The position numbers and the translations under genes are program-made. Positions 20,933 to 31,856 of a DNA stretch of 64,000 bases are shown in pieces (position 1 is the first letter of the stretch; the number at the start of each line of letters is the position of its first letter). The notes beneath the pieces were generated by a model. That model was not told the origin of the DNA. It was given only the letters and a program-made list of their open reading frames with translations, and ran no database searches. Source of the stretch: Beroe forskalii (Eukaryota > Ctenophora > Nuda > Beroida > Beroidae); assembly GCA_011033025.1 (NCBI GenBank), contig WFMF01000003.1:248001-312000 (forward strand). The letters run 5' to 3'.

Positions 20933-22603
20933 TTAGTCGATTGTTGCTAGTTCGAGATCAGCGATAAATCCTTTTGCTACTTTGAAAACATTGTCAACTT
21001 CTTTCGAGGCACAAGCTAAAATGCTTCCTTTGAAAACAAAGAGCGATGACTCTGCTGCAACGATTTGACTGTTTTGAGTCTGGAAATAGTTATTTTTACC
21101 AAGTAGTTGACTTAGTCCTACGCCAGTTACTTCTTTCTCTACACCGAACTTTTTCATGGATATAGGTTGGTTAATCAACAGAAACATCACCTCACCAGCC
21201 GGGGATTTGTAGGGGACTACATCATACCTGCAGAAAGCCATAGCTAGTGTGTTCATGACCGGTTTGTAACCAGACTCTTCTTTATATTTTGTTCTTGTTG
21301 TTCGCCTTGGTTGCGCTTTGGTTATATTTATAGCAGCAATCAACTTTTGTCTTTCGGGGGTGGCATCAGCTGCTGAACATGAAACTGATTGGAATCGGGG
21401 TCCGCTGTTGAATTGCTTTGCAAAGATTTTAATCGTCTCATCTACTTCTGAAGAATCAATGAGCACATCAGAGGTGATGTCAAAGTATTGCTTGCGATAT
21501 TCAACTGGATAGCTGAAACCTCTCATAGTGCATTTGGAAAGAGTAGCTATCTGAAGATTTCTCTTAGCCACAGCAAAGTCCAGTAATGTTCGGGAAGTAC
21601 CATGACTGAGCACGCCAAACCCATGCTCAATTCGGGCTTCATTGAGTAGGGTGTACAACTTCAGCTTAGTAAGATTTTGACACCCTAGTTCTCTAAGGCG
21701 GATCATGGTGATTTGTAACCCATGTACTGAAGATTGAATGCAATCTATTGACTTTGACGGCATTCCTCCATCTGATCCTTGGATCGATGACTTTTCTCTA
21801 ATGGCCTTTATTCTACTATCCATAGAAACAAAATAATCAGCACTTGCTTTAGCATTTCCCAGACTCTGGTTAACTGTGGGCTTTGTAGCTTGCTTCGCAT
21901 TTGTGTTATGCGAAATGTAACCACAGGATTTGTAAAGTTGTGCTACACCTTCGCAGAAGTCAATGGCAAACCGGAGAGAGGTTATGATCTTGATATTGTT
22001 GTACTTATACACGCCATATATAAATCTTTGATGTGGATATGTTGATATCATAAACATAATTTGATCACTCTCGACAACAACTGTTGGCAATGAATCTGAG
22101 ATGGTTGTGAAAGACATAACCTTTGTTCTATCCTTGTTTACAAAACAAAGTGTTCCATCCGTGAGGCCGGCACATACAGATGCTACCTTTTCAGGAAGTT
22201 CAAAACTTGTGACTTTGAATTCATTGGCTGTATCAACCCGTATAGCTTTGCTTTCTGTATAACAAAGGATTTGTCCATGCTCAAACAAGAACATATTGAG
22301 GATGGGGCCTGTCAGAGTCTCACTAATCAAGTTGATAATTGTGAAAGGGATAATGTCGACTATGATTTTTCTGGTGGTTTTCCCCGCAGAGGTCACATTA
22401 GTCACCTTTGTAATCACATTACATGCTTCAATTTTATAGCCAAACAGCAAGAAAATGGTCGAGTTCCTTTCACACAACTGCAGATGACAATAATCATGAT
22501 TCTTTTGAAGCTCGATTGAGTGTTGGTATTCAACTTCCTTTGTCATGAAAAAGAGAACATGAACTTTTGAAAGTCCGGCCTCGCCTTCATCAAGAAGAAA
22601 CAC
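20933..22603 (-). CDS. Unknown protein, 556-codon open frame
   Basis: This is one of the longest non-repetitive frames in the window. It stays open back to about 22660 without an ATG in frame: the 22603 position is a GTG, and the first internal ATG is 24 codons further in. It is therefore probably a downstream exon; acceptor-like CATCAG and CTGCAG sites lie at its 5' end. The product is mixed alpha/beta, with a hydrophobic-strand-rich N-terminal half (strand repeats such as GTLCFVNKDRTKVMSF could be beta-propeller-like), a serine-rich linker, and a C-terminal half containing the motif ARIEHGFGVLSHGTSRTLLD. There is no signal peptide. I do not recognise the family. The frame lies inside the first inverted-repeat-bounded region on the minus strand, so it may be element cargo or a host gene split by repeats. 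Confidence 0.6.
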   Translation of the reverse strand: MFLLDEGEAGLSKVHVLFFMTKEVEYQHSIELQKNHDYCHLQLCERNSTIFLLFGYKIEACNVITKVTNVTSAGKTTRKIIVDIIPFTIINLISETLTGPILNMFLFEHGQILCYTESKAIRVDTANEFKVTSFELPEKVASVCAGLTDGTLCFVNKDRTKVMSFTTISDSLPTVVVESDQIMFMISTYPHQRFIYGVYKYNNIKIITSLRFAIDFCEGVAQLYKSCGYISHNTNAKQATKPTVNQSLGNAKASADYFVSMDSRIKAIREKSSIQGSDGGMPSKSIDCIQSSVHGLQITMIRLRELGCQNLTKLKLYTLLNEARIEHGFGVLSHGTSRTLLDFAVAKRNLQIATLSKCTMRGFSYPVEYRKQYFDITSDVLIDSSEVDETIKIFAKQFNSGPRFQSVSCSAADATPERQKLIAAINITKAQPRRTTRTKYKEESGYKPVMNTLAMAFCRYDVVPYKSPAGEVMFLLINQPISMKKFGVEKEVTGVGLSQLLGKNNYFQTQNSQIVAAESSLFVFKGSILACASKEVDNVFKVAKGFIADLELATID

Positions 22604-22751
22604 TGCAGCTTTTCTTTGTTTATTGACCTGATGAAATTGATCATGAATTAGGCATTAAACTAACTCGTTCATTAATTAGTTGATTAAAAGTTAAGAACAA
22701 TATTTAGGCGTGTATAAAGAAATGTAAAATACACTTTTGTTTTATTCTGAA

Positions 22752-23451
22752 CTAGCAGGCCCGTTGGGCCTGCAAACACACAGCTCACTGATCACTCGGT
22801 GCTGCTACGCAGCACTTCGTTCGCAAATTATAAAAGTTCAAACACTGCCATTCAAATTGATTGAATACTTTTAACCGCATCAAAAAATTCCAATCAGATC
22901 AAATGAAATTAAAAATTCAGCTTTATAAAGGAGCACAGTGTAAAATAGTTATTCGGTTAGTCTTAGTCGTGCTAAACCATGTGACTTTTCCGTTTTGATT
23001 GCAAGATGATGTTAATTCTGACAACTTATTCTCATTCTGACATCGGCCAATTTCTTTTTGTTCACATTAATCCAGTCAGGAACTGTCATCGTAATCTGCT
23101 ACTCCTATATTGGACTCGATTAAAATCTACACTTTTGTTAACCTTCAATTGCTCTTAACTGTCAATTTTAAAACTGTCATTTACTACTGTTATCACCGAC
23201 TCAGCATTGATTATTGACCGATCTCTGCCACAGTTTTATCAAAACAAACCATCTGAAATATCCTCCGTTATTATGTCCATTCTCCATTATAATCTGCACG
23301 TGCACAAAATTGGTTTCCATAGCAACAGCACCTCTTTCCTCCCTTTTGCCTTCGTTTCTCATAATATCATCTTGGCAAGCTCAAATTTAATTGTGTACGG
23401 AAGCACAAAAAACATTATTCACGTGTGAATTTACTTTATATATAAAATAGA
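22752..23451 (-). mobile_element. Non-autonomous Helitron-like element, copy 2
   Basis: On the minus strand it ends with the perfect hairpin GCAGGCCC-AAC-GGGCCTGC followed by CTAG and a flanking T, which is the canonical Helitron 3' end. The 5' end is near TCTATTTTATATA. It is homologous along its length to 2408-3111. No coding capacity. Confidence 0.65.
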
Positions 23452-23589
23452 ATATTTAGCTAATTATGTTTTTCTGTTCAGAAAGTCAGAGTCAGAAGTG
23501 ATTATTAATCCATCAATTCCATTACTCTTTTCAATTCCCCGACTGGATTTGAAAAGTTCGATTTAAAAAAGTGGATACCATAATGTAGA

Positions 23590-24090
23590 ATTGTTACTGT
23601 CACCCTTGTTGACAATGGCCTAAAAATTGCCCATATGGTCCAAAATTTGTTGACAGGAGCGGTATATCCATTATCCATTGCGGAGGAATTATCGCCACTT
23701 GTCATAGCTTTTGTCGCCATTGTTGTCGCATATGGCGACAATTGTCAATTAATACTGTCAGAGTGTTAGCAATATTTTTGAGGTCACTGCCATCGCAGAT
23801 ATCAACCAGCGGCTGTCGGCAATGAAGGCAAAAAATCAATTGTCCATTTTCGACAATACAGTACAGACATTTTCGACAATATCTCCACTGCCAACAATAA
23901 CTGGCAATTATTGCGGTTTATGTCGACCGCAAATTTATCAGCAATGGATAGTTTAAGTCCACTAAGGCATTCACGAATCTCTATTGTCGAAATTAATTTT
24001 GCCATTTATAAGTCGACAATGGCGACAAATGTGATCACTATATTCAAAAATAGTTACGAATGGCAATCTCCATTGTCGACAAAGGCGGTG
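23590..24090. repeat. Cluster of TTGTCGMCAATGG motifs
   Basis: Repeated short motifs of the type TTGTCGACAATGG and TTGTCGCCATTG occur in both orientations, giving several small hairpins. Probably a degraded MITE; no clear ends found. Confidence 0.35.
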
Positions 24091-24301
24091 TTCCAAGACC
24101 CAAGTCTACCTGACCTTGCCACTGGATGCTCGGAAAGATGCAAATATCTAGTCTTAGGTTATGAAATATGGAATAGAATAAGGAAAGTTTTGAGTAAGGT
24201 TTGAGATTTTTCATAATAATAAGTATTAGATCTTGAGATCATGAGATCTGAAATATGTAAATATTTTCACCTTGATATCTCCTGAAGTTAGGTCAAGCAG
24301 T

Positions 24302-26463
24302 ACTGTAGTTTGTAGATTAAAATACTATATTACGTGCAAAGGGCATTTTGCATCGTTGAACTTTTAGTTTTAAACTTTTATAAAGTTATAAGGTATACCT
24401 ACCTATTATATAAGGTATTTTTATCTACGAACGCAGTACAGAAGTGCTGTTGGTACCTAATCTGATCAGTGATCAGCCATGTCAGTAAAAGCAGTACCTA
24501 GGTACATAATTTTACAATTTTACCCGAAAAATCTGAACAGGTATGTACAAAATAAGAATGTTTAAATTGTATAAGTATGCATTATTAAGTAAGTATTATC
24601 AGTAAAAATGTACTTTTCGACAATAGAATATCGTTAGAGGAATGGGAGTAAAAAATTAACTCTACAGACTCATAAAAAATTTGTTACCTTTCCAGTTTTC
24701 GTTAAATTTTCTACAAATTGACACAAGCTATGCGTAAACCCATGTATAGATGTATCGAGATTCTGATTGTATATAAATATATACAGTGCAGGTATCATAT
24801 GACTTATATAGATTAACGTCATCAATTCAATACCTAACGCTTGATGATGACGTAACATGATGGCCCACTTATCAAACGTGATATAATATAATGTTTATTA
24901 TGATAAGCACCATGGTTCCGTATCAATATAAGTCAATTCAATTAGACAATTACTTTTCCACATTACCGAGGATAGGTCTTGCATACTTACCGATGATAGT
25001 TCTTGCACTTTCTTGTCCGCAGTGTAACAATGTTTATGTTGTGGGGCCGCACCTTTATTTTTAATCTCTTGTTTCAACTCTCACTTCGAATAGGCGTTTT
25101 CACTTTGCAATTGAAATGTTAAGTTGATTGATACGAGTCTCCTTGTGTGGAATGACATCATACTGGTGTACATTGAACAACAAAGCCGTATAAGATGCGA
25201 CCTCCCTGAGTGAGTGACTGTCTGATTTATTTTTTGTTGTGTACATTTACCTGATTAAAGTGTAACTATAGGTAAACAAATATGAAATTTAAAGACACAG
25301 AGCTGTGTTCATCCTTTGATCGAATCACTGCATCTTTTGTACTGTGCATTGTACCTACCTAGATAAAAATTAATGTCCTGTCTGCGGAAGCGGGGCGGTA
25401 CATGGTAGGCTTTGTCAAGCTCTATAATCCGAATCTGAACCTTGCTTGCTTGGTCCCGGGGCCCGGGCACGGGGTCGCTCAGTTTGGTCTGATCCGAGTT
25501 TCATCATACTCATTAGCTCATTGAGTTGTAGTGTATACAAAACAAATATTTCCTCCATAATCAATAACGAGGATGGAGACTGGAGATAGTGGCTGACAAG
25601 CTAAATTCAAGGTTCGATATCAAGTACTTACCTATTATAAAGCTATAAAGCAATAACTCTTTTATATTTTCTCGTTCTGGAGATTGAAATAAATTTCAGA
25701 ACAGGGGTAGATCAGCTGGCTGAGTGTGAGTGTATGGTGTGGATGTACTTACACAGTTACACACATATTATATAGAATTATATACTTAACTTTAGGTGAT
25801 CAAATTAAGTGTCGTCCCTGTTAATCGGAAGCATGCATGCAGAAACCTTAGCCTGCAGGGATTGCATACGATAGTACGATAACTGAGGCCTGCATATATT
25901 ATACACTTAGAAAAGGCATGCATGTGATACTTCGTCTTGCATTATACGAATGCAATGAGTCAGAATGATTTCGTGACATCTAATCCATAAGAAAAAGCAT
26001 GCGTATGTTATGAAGGGTCGCAAAGAGAAAGTATGCACGTATTATAGCGTCCGGCATAGGAGTGGAGTAAGCTTAACTTCGTGTTTACTCCCTCATATCA
26101 AAAAGCATGCATCTGTTGTACCGGATCGCAGATATACATGTGAATGATACCACAAAAAGCATGCATACGATATTTTAGGCCTGCGCATACACAAAGAAAA
26201 AGCATGCATGAATTATTTCCTCCTGCATAGGGGTGGAGTTGGCACGACTACTCCATAACAAAAAGCATGCATCTGTTGTACGATATTGCAAGTGTAGGTC
26301 AATGTTGCAAAGAAAAACATGCATACGATAATTTAGGCCTGCATACCCACTAGGAAAAGGCATGCATGTGTTAATTCCTCTTGCATAGGGGTGGCACCCT
26401 GTAACAAAAAGCCTGCACACCTTAACATCACTTATATGCAGTCCGGAGTCCGGGGGGGAGCCT
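24302..26463 (-). repeat. Right arm of inverted-repeat element, copy 1
   Basis: 25197-26463 is the inverted counterpart of the left arm, ending GGGGGAGCCT. The inner part 24302-25196 is shared only with the other right arm (about 37330-38625, itself interrupted by poor sequence), not with the left arms. It carries the GCATGC subterminal array. Confidence 0.7.
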
Positions 26464-27071
26464 AATTAAAGTCAAAGTAAAATTGTGTCAGGGCGATGCC
26501 AGGGTTTAGTGAAGTCAAGGAAAAATGGTGTTGGTGTAATGTGCATGCATGGCGGAAGCACGGGGGCCAAGGGGCCTTGGCCCCCACAATTTTCGGAGGA
26601 CAGGGGCCGAGATGCTCTTTGGCCCCCACAATAATTTGGAAAGATTTGCCACGTTACCATTTTATTTTAATAAGGTTCATCGTCACATTAGCTAGTGCAG
26701 TGATAAAGAAATGTCAGATAAACCAATTTGTGGGATGAAATAAAAACAAACGTATGAATTGAGCCCAATTAGCAAATTTTATTGTCCTTCATATAATGCA
26801 ATAAGCTGGAATAATCAACTTACCGGCCCATCAATAGGCAGAAACAACGGTTTTGACTTGAAATTTACTCTCTCAAGCTGCTCATTGCTCAAGAGTGTGT
26901 CTATCAAAACATGCCAATGATGTGCTGTCAATTACAGCACTTGAAATTACTAATATACGCCTCTCACAGTGGATTAACCCTTTCTGCGACCTACATTCTT
27001 GATATACGAATTCATATCAGTTAATTTGCCAATTTGATTTATCTTGAGATTTGATCGATTGCAACTCTGCC

Positions 27072-27203
27072 ATGCCAGCCGATATACGGGCGTTTTTCAA
27101 AGGCCCTTCGACTCTGCAGCCAGCAACCCCGTCATTACCTCTGACACCATCCTTATCACCACCTTCTTCACCTTCTAGTTCAACGTCGTCCAACAGTACC
27201 TGT
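27072..27203 (+). pseudogene. hAT transposase N-terminal fragment
   Basis: A frame starting MPADIRAFFKGP and continuing through a proline/serine-rich stretch, like the disordered N-terminus of TTF-type zinc-finger hAT transposases. It is cut off by the nested MITE at about 27204; the coding-like sequence resumes after 27963 (VVSEPDRIFIDDE). Confidence 0.5.
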
Positions 27204-27963
27204 ACTGCCGTGATCTGGAAAAAGGAAGTAACTGCAAATTTTGAAGTTTTGGAGATATGGGTACCAAAATTTTCAGCTCGTTGAGCTCTACAAGATGAGC
27301 TATGTCATTGGAATGAGAAATGCTCTGAAAAACTCGAAAAGTAACTGCAGTTTTGAGAACATTTCCAGCGATTTTGTGATTTTGTTATCTGGAAGAAGGA
27401 AGTATCTCACGCAGATACTTCCTTTTTCCAGATAAACCTGAAAATTAGGCACTTACTTCCCTTTTGAGACAGTTTTTCTCCAGAGTGTTCAAATTATAAT
27501 TTGTAAAAGGAAGTATCTTACTGATTATTCATGCCTTATACTTCTTTTTCTAGGTAATACTCTCATAAAGGCCAGAATTGAAAGGAAGTATCTTACATAG
27601 ATACTTCCTTTTCCAAATAAACCTTGAAAATGTGTTAGTTACTTCCTCTACTGAACATAGTTTGGTGTGCTGTTTCAAGATAAAAGGAAGTAACTGACAA
27701 ATGTCCCAGAAAAAGGAAGTAACTGCAGTTTTAGTCGGAATTTCTTTCAAATCATTAGCAATTAACCCATTACTGTGGATGCACTGATTATTGAATAGAA
27801 ATAAAAATTAGCGAGCGAGAATTTATGATCATTCACCTCTCAGTATATGAATTTCACCATATCTATCCGAAAATAAATTGTCGAGAAAATGTGAAACGCA
27901 AAAGTGCGATTATCTCGAAACGAAGTTCATGCTAGTTACTTCCTTTTTCCAAATCACGGCAGT
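27204..27963. mobile_element. MITE nested in the hAT element
   Basis: Inverted termini ACTGCCGTGATCTGGAAAAA and, from the right, ACTGCCGTGATTTGGAAAAA. The motif AAAGGAAGTAACTG or AAGGAAGTATCT recurs throughout in both orientations. It interrupts the transposase-like sequence, so it arrived after the hAT copy. Confidence 0.7.
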
Positions 27964-28140
27964 GTAGTCAGTCTACTCTCTCTGTCGTTTCTGAGCCTGA
28001 TCGAATTTTCATAGATGACGAACCTGCTGCTTCCTTTGCAAAACACTGTTCACTTGAATGCTGCAATCTGTTGACAGATTTTGCATTTCGTTATCACTTT
28101 GAAAAGTCAGCAACTGAGCAAGTTGAGCACCACACTGATG

Positions 28141-28619
28141 GCCGAGTCAAAAAGGAAACGTTTCTTTCACTGTGAATGGTTGAGTGAATTCAGTTGGCTT
28201 GTTCTTTGTAAAACATCACACACTGCTTTCTGCCAAATCTGTCGCTTTGCAGTTGCTAGAAATTTGCCAAGCTTCTCTAGAAGGGGACCCCGCATTCATT
28301 GACTCTGGATTTTCCAACTGGAAGAAAGGAAAGGAGACTTAGGTCACATGATAGCTCTGAGTTCCATCGGGAATGCAAATCGAAGGTTAGCCATTTCATG
28401 AGAGCTGCCCCAATGAGTAATGCTTCATCAAAACGTGCATTTTCGACTCTAAGACGGGTCAAAAACTATCTAAGGAATCGGCTGACTCAGATGCACCTGA
28501 ATCACGTGATAATCCTCCATGCTCATAAGGACCTTACTTCAAAACTAGATGTGTATAAAATAGCACGACAGTTTGTGGGTAGAAATGAACGTGGGAAGCA
28601 TTTTTTCGGAGTTTTGTAA
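28141..28619 (+). pseudogene. hAT transposase zinc-finger and dimerisation fragments
   Basis: Three pieces in different frames. First, a TTF-type zinc-finger segment (KRKRFFHCEWL…AFCQICRFAV). Second, AFIDSGFSNWKKGKE then SSEFHRECKSK after a frameshift and stops. Third, the C-terminal hAT dimerisation region (NASSKRAFSTLRRVKNYLRN … MHLNHVIILHAHKDL … VGRNERGKHFFGVL, stop at 28617-28619). The catalytic RNase-H-like core expected between the second and third is absent, so the gene is an internally deleted pseudogene. Confidence 0.75.
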
Positions 28620-29870
28620 TGATTCTATAAGTGTATTACATTTCATGATTGGTTCAGTGTTGAATATTGTTTGTAGGTATGGGATGCAACGCGTGCGTTT
28701 GTGTTTATCTTTTTCACTGATTTATTGAGAGATATGAATATTTTCAATGACGTTGTGAATGTGATGTTGCTCACCTATTTATTATGCAGTACCTACTATA
28801 TTCACACCTTCATAAATTTTTCTATCATGTTAATTCCAGTCTTTTATGGTTATTGGTTACATATTCTGTATCTTGGTTACAATCGAAATGATCTCATTTA
28901 CCATTGATCACATGTCAAAATGAACAAAAATATACACCATTTGCAATGTACAATGAACAGCAAACAAATTCGGTTATTCGGCATTTCTAAAACTTCTAAA
29001 AACTTTACCGTCTAGTTAAGAACCTAGTTTGGTATTGTATAGGAGTTGACATTTTAAGTGCATTATTGTTAATTGGATAATTGGATAATTGAATTTGGGT
29101 AAATTCTTTACTGAAAAATTCGCCCAAAATTCGGCCCCCACAATAATTTTCATCTTCCGCCATGGCTGGTAATGTGGTGTCAAAGTAAAATGGTGTCAGA
29201 GTAGAGTGGTGTCAGGGTAAAATGGCGTCAGGGCAAAATTGGCATAACTTAAAGTGGTGTCAGGATAAAGTAGTGTCATTATGGTGTCAAATAGTTTCAA
29301 GGTGACGGAGTGTCAGGGCAAAAAAAAATTGTAAGTTGTCAGGGCAAAGTGTTAGACTGGTGTCAAGTAAAAGTGCTGTCAGGGTTGCTAAATAGTTAAA
29401 AGGGTATACCCCTGTTAGTGCAGGAAGTGCTGCATTCATAAAACTATGCAAACCTATGCGGGCTTGGGAACTGTCAGGGTAAGTGGAGTCAGGGGTCATG
29501 TTATGGATTTGGGGTTAAGTGGTGTCAGTGTAAGTAGGGTGGTGTCAGAGTAACTGTTAAATGGTTTCAGTGAAAAGATGTGTCAAAGTAAACCGGTGTC
29601 ATGATAAAGTGGTGTCAGCATTTACTGGTGTCTGGGTAAAGAATTGCAGGAGAAAACTGGTGTCTAGGAGAAACTGGTGGCAGGGTGAAGTCATGGCTGG
29701 GTAAACTGCTGTCAGGGGTTAAGTGGTGTTAGGATATAGTAGTGACAGGGTTATTGAGTGCCAAGAAAATTGGGTGTCAGGGAAAACTGCTATCAGGGCT
29801 TAATGGTTTCAGGGAAAAACTGCTATAAGGGCTTAAGTTTGATAAACTAAATCCTAACTTAGGTCCAGCA

Positions 29871-30744
29871 TTGGTTCAATTTTACAACACGTGGTTTATG
29901 TCAAAATTTCGCCTTAAGGTGATGAGCTCACCATTTTGAAAACCTACATACACACTACCTCATCACTACCTCATCATTTATACTCAAGTGATGAGCTTAT
30001 TTCTGGATGGCCCCTAATTCTGATTTGGGTTATGGTGAAGGGCAAGAGTTGAACTGTGGAATGGCTGATCCAACAATCTAGGACAGATCCAAGCAGAGTC
30101 TGCTTGGAGTGGCAGAAGTCTGTTTGAGTGGCAGAATCTACATGGAGAGTTGCTTACATTGCATACAGGCCAGAAATCACTACAGATTTTTAAATCTGCC
30201 AGAAAAATTTTTCCAGCAAGTTCCACTTAGATTCCATTCAGATGGCAAATAGATGCTGAATGTCACAAATAATAAAGCCTCTAAGGCAGCTGTCATGACA
30301 TTGAAGAATGAGAAACATTCTGAAATCTCTCTGACTATACCTGACCTATCATGCATGTAATATAGTACAGTTCCATATATCTTATTATTGTAAATTTCAC
30401 AGATTTTTAAATTTCATGACCATTCTGTAATACTGTAATAATTGCCAGTGCAAAGTTTAAAGTTTCCTTTTGGATCATTCATTCCTGAATCCTTCAGCAA
30501 ACAATGTGGAAAATAAAGACAAAAACAAGTTATATACTATGAAAAAAGATGGAGAAATTAACTTCTCGAAAGCTTAGTTAGCAATTGATTCTGCATCCCC
30601 ACTTTTGTCCCCACCTTTGTCCCTCATTCTGGAAAACAGCGGCAAAAAGTATCCTTTGGAGTGAGAATGTTGAGACTCATAATGAGCAATCATAGATAAT
30701 ATCAATAGAGTTATCAGTATCAGTCACCACTCAGTTGCACTCAA
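29871..30744. other. No gene recognised
   Basis: AT-rich non-coding DNA between the GGTGTCAGGG array and the hairpin that precedes the 27-bp minisatellite. Nothing further supported. Confidence 0.4.
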
Positions 30745-30872
30745 ATCCGTTTAATTCAATAAATGTTGCGTTCTTTTGTGCTTTAGACTCGAAATGCTTT
30801 TCGAGAGTCTAAAGCGCAAACGGACGCAACATTTAGTTTTACGTGTTCTAAACGGATTTGAGCACAACTGAG
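30735..30872. repeat. Long imperfect hairpin beside the minisatellite
   Basis: Arms containing CTCAAATCCGTTTA, AATGTTGCGT and TTTAGACTCGAAA return in complement, so the segment folds on itself with its centre near 30798. It directly precedes the 27-bp array and may be a MITE or a replication-slippage seed. Confidence 0.55.
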
Positions 30873-30884
30873 TGAGGACTGAGT

Positions 30885-31856
30885 GTATGGGTAGATGAGT
30901 GTAGCGTGAGTGTATGGTTAGATGAGTGTAGCGTGAGTGTATGGGTAGAGGAGTGTTGCGTGAGTGTATGGGAAGATGGATGTAGCGTGAGTGTATGGGT
31001 AGATGGATGTAGCGTCAGTGAAAGGGTAAATGGATGTAGCGTGAGTGTATGGGTAGATGAGTGTAGTGTGAGTGTATGGTTAGATGGATGTAGCGTGAGT
31101 GTATGGGTAGATGGATGAAGCGTGAGTGTATGGGTAGATGAGTGTAGCATGAATGTATGGGTAGATGGATGTAGCGTGATTGTATGGGTAGATGAGTGTA
31201 GCGTGAGTGTATGGGTAGATGAGTGTAGCGTGAGTGTATGGGTAGATGGATGTAGCATAAGTGTATGGGTAGTTGAGTGTAAGGTGATCAGTGTATGGGT
31301 AGATGAGTGTAGCGTGAGTGTATGGGTAGATGGATGTAGCGTGATTGTATGGGTAGATGAGTGTAGCGTGAGTGTATGGGTAGATGAGTGTAGCGTGATC
31401 AGTGTATGGGTAGATGAGTGTAGCGTGAGTGTATGGGTAGATGGATGTAGCGTGAGTGTATGGGTAGACGGATGTAGCGTGAGTGTATGGGTAGATGGAT
31501 GTAGCGTCAGTGTATGGGTAGATGGATGTAGCGTGAGTGTATGGGTAGACGGATGCAGCGTGATCAGTGTATGGGTAGATGAGTGTAGCGTGAGTGTATG
31601 GGAAGATGGATGTAGCGTGAGTGTATGGGAAGATGGATGTAGCGTGAGTGTATGGGTAGATGAGTGTAGCGTGATCAGTGTATGGGTAGATGAGTGTAGC
31701 GTGAGTGTATGGGAAGATCGATGTAGCGTGAGTGTATGGGTATATGGATGTAGCGTGAGTGTATGGGTAGATGTGTGTAGCGTGAGTGTATGCTTGTATG
31801 GGTAGATGGATGTAGCGTGATCAGTGTATGGGTAGATGGATAAAGCGTGAGTGAAA
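30885..31856 (+). repeat. 27-bp minisatellite
   Basis: About 35 copies of a 27-bp unit (GTGTATGGGTAGATGGATGT plus AGCGTGA). Because 27 is a multiple of three, it is open on both strands (VWVDGCSVS type), but the frames contain nothing but the repeat. A few units carry an extra TCA (GATCAGTG). Confidence 0.85.

Larger units (their letters stand above)
16986..26463. mobile_element. Large region bounded by ~1.3 kb inverted repeats, copy 1
   Basis: The two outer ends start AGGCTCCCC and contain the same GCATGC-rich sequence in inverted orientation (16986-18362 and 25197-26463). The interior holds several MITEs, a Helitron and the 556-codon frame at 20933. A second pair with the same ends but a different interior lies at 32007-39879. 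This is consistent with a large TIR transposon family with variable cargo. However, I see no target-site duplication, and the arms could be four independent insertions. No transposase is recognised. Confidence 0.45.
26544..29168 (+). mobile_element. Decayed hAT-family DNA transposon (2.6 kb)
   Basis: Bounded by an exact 8-bp duplication GTAATGTG (26536-26543 and 29169-29176), the hallmark length for hAT insertion. The ends are inverted: CATGCATGGCGGAAG at left, and CAGCCATGGCGGAAG read from the right. Internally there are fragments of a TTF-type zinc-finger/hAT transposase on the plus strand, but the catalytic middle is missing and frames are broken. A MITE is nested at 27204-27963. It is non-autonomous in its present state. 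Confidence 0.8.
26464..29870 (+). repeat. Degenerate GGTGTCAGGGTAAA minisatellite, interrupted by hAT
   Basis: At 26464-26535 and 29169-29870 the sequence is a loose tandem array of roughly 14-25 bp units on GGTGTCAGGGTAAA. The hAT element at 26544-29168 was inserted into this array. No coding capacity. Confidence 0.6.

Noticed and set aside
30848-31805. Frames of 136-227 codons with VWVDGCSVS repeats
   Set aside because: 27-bp minisatellite, open in several frames because the unit is a multiple of three.
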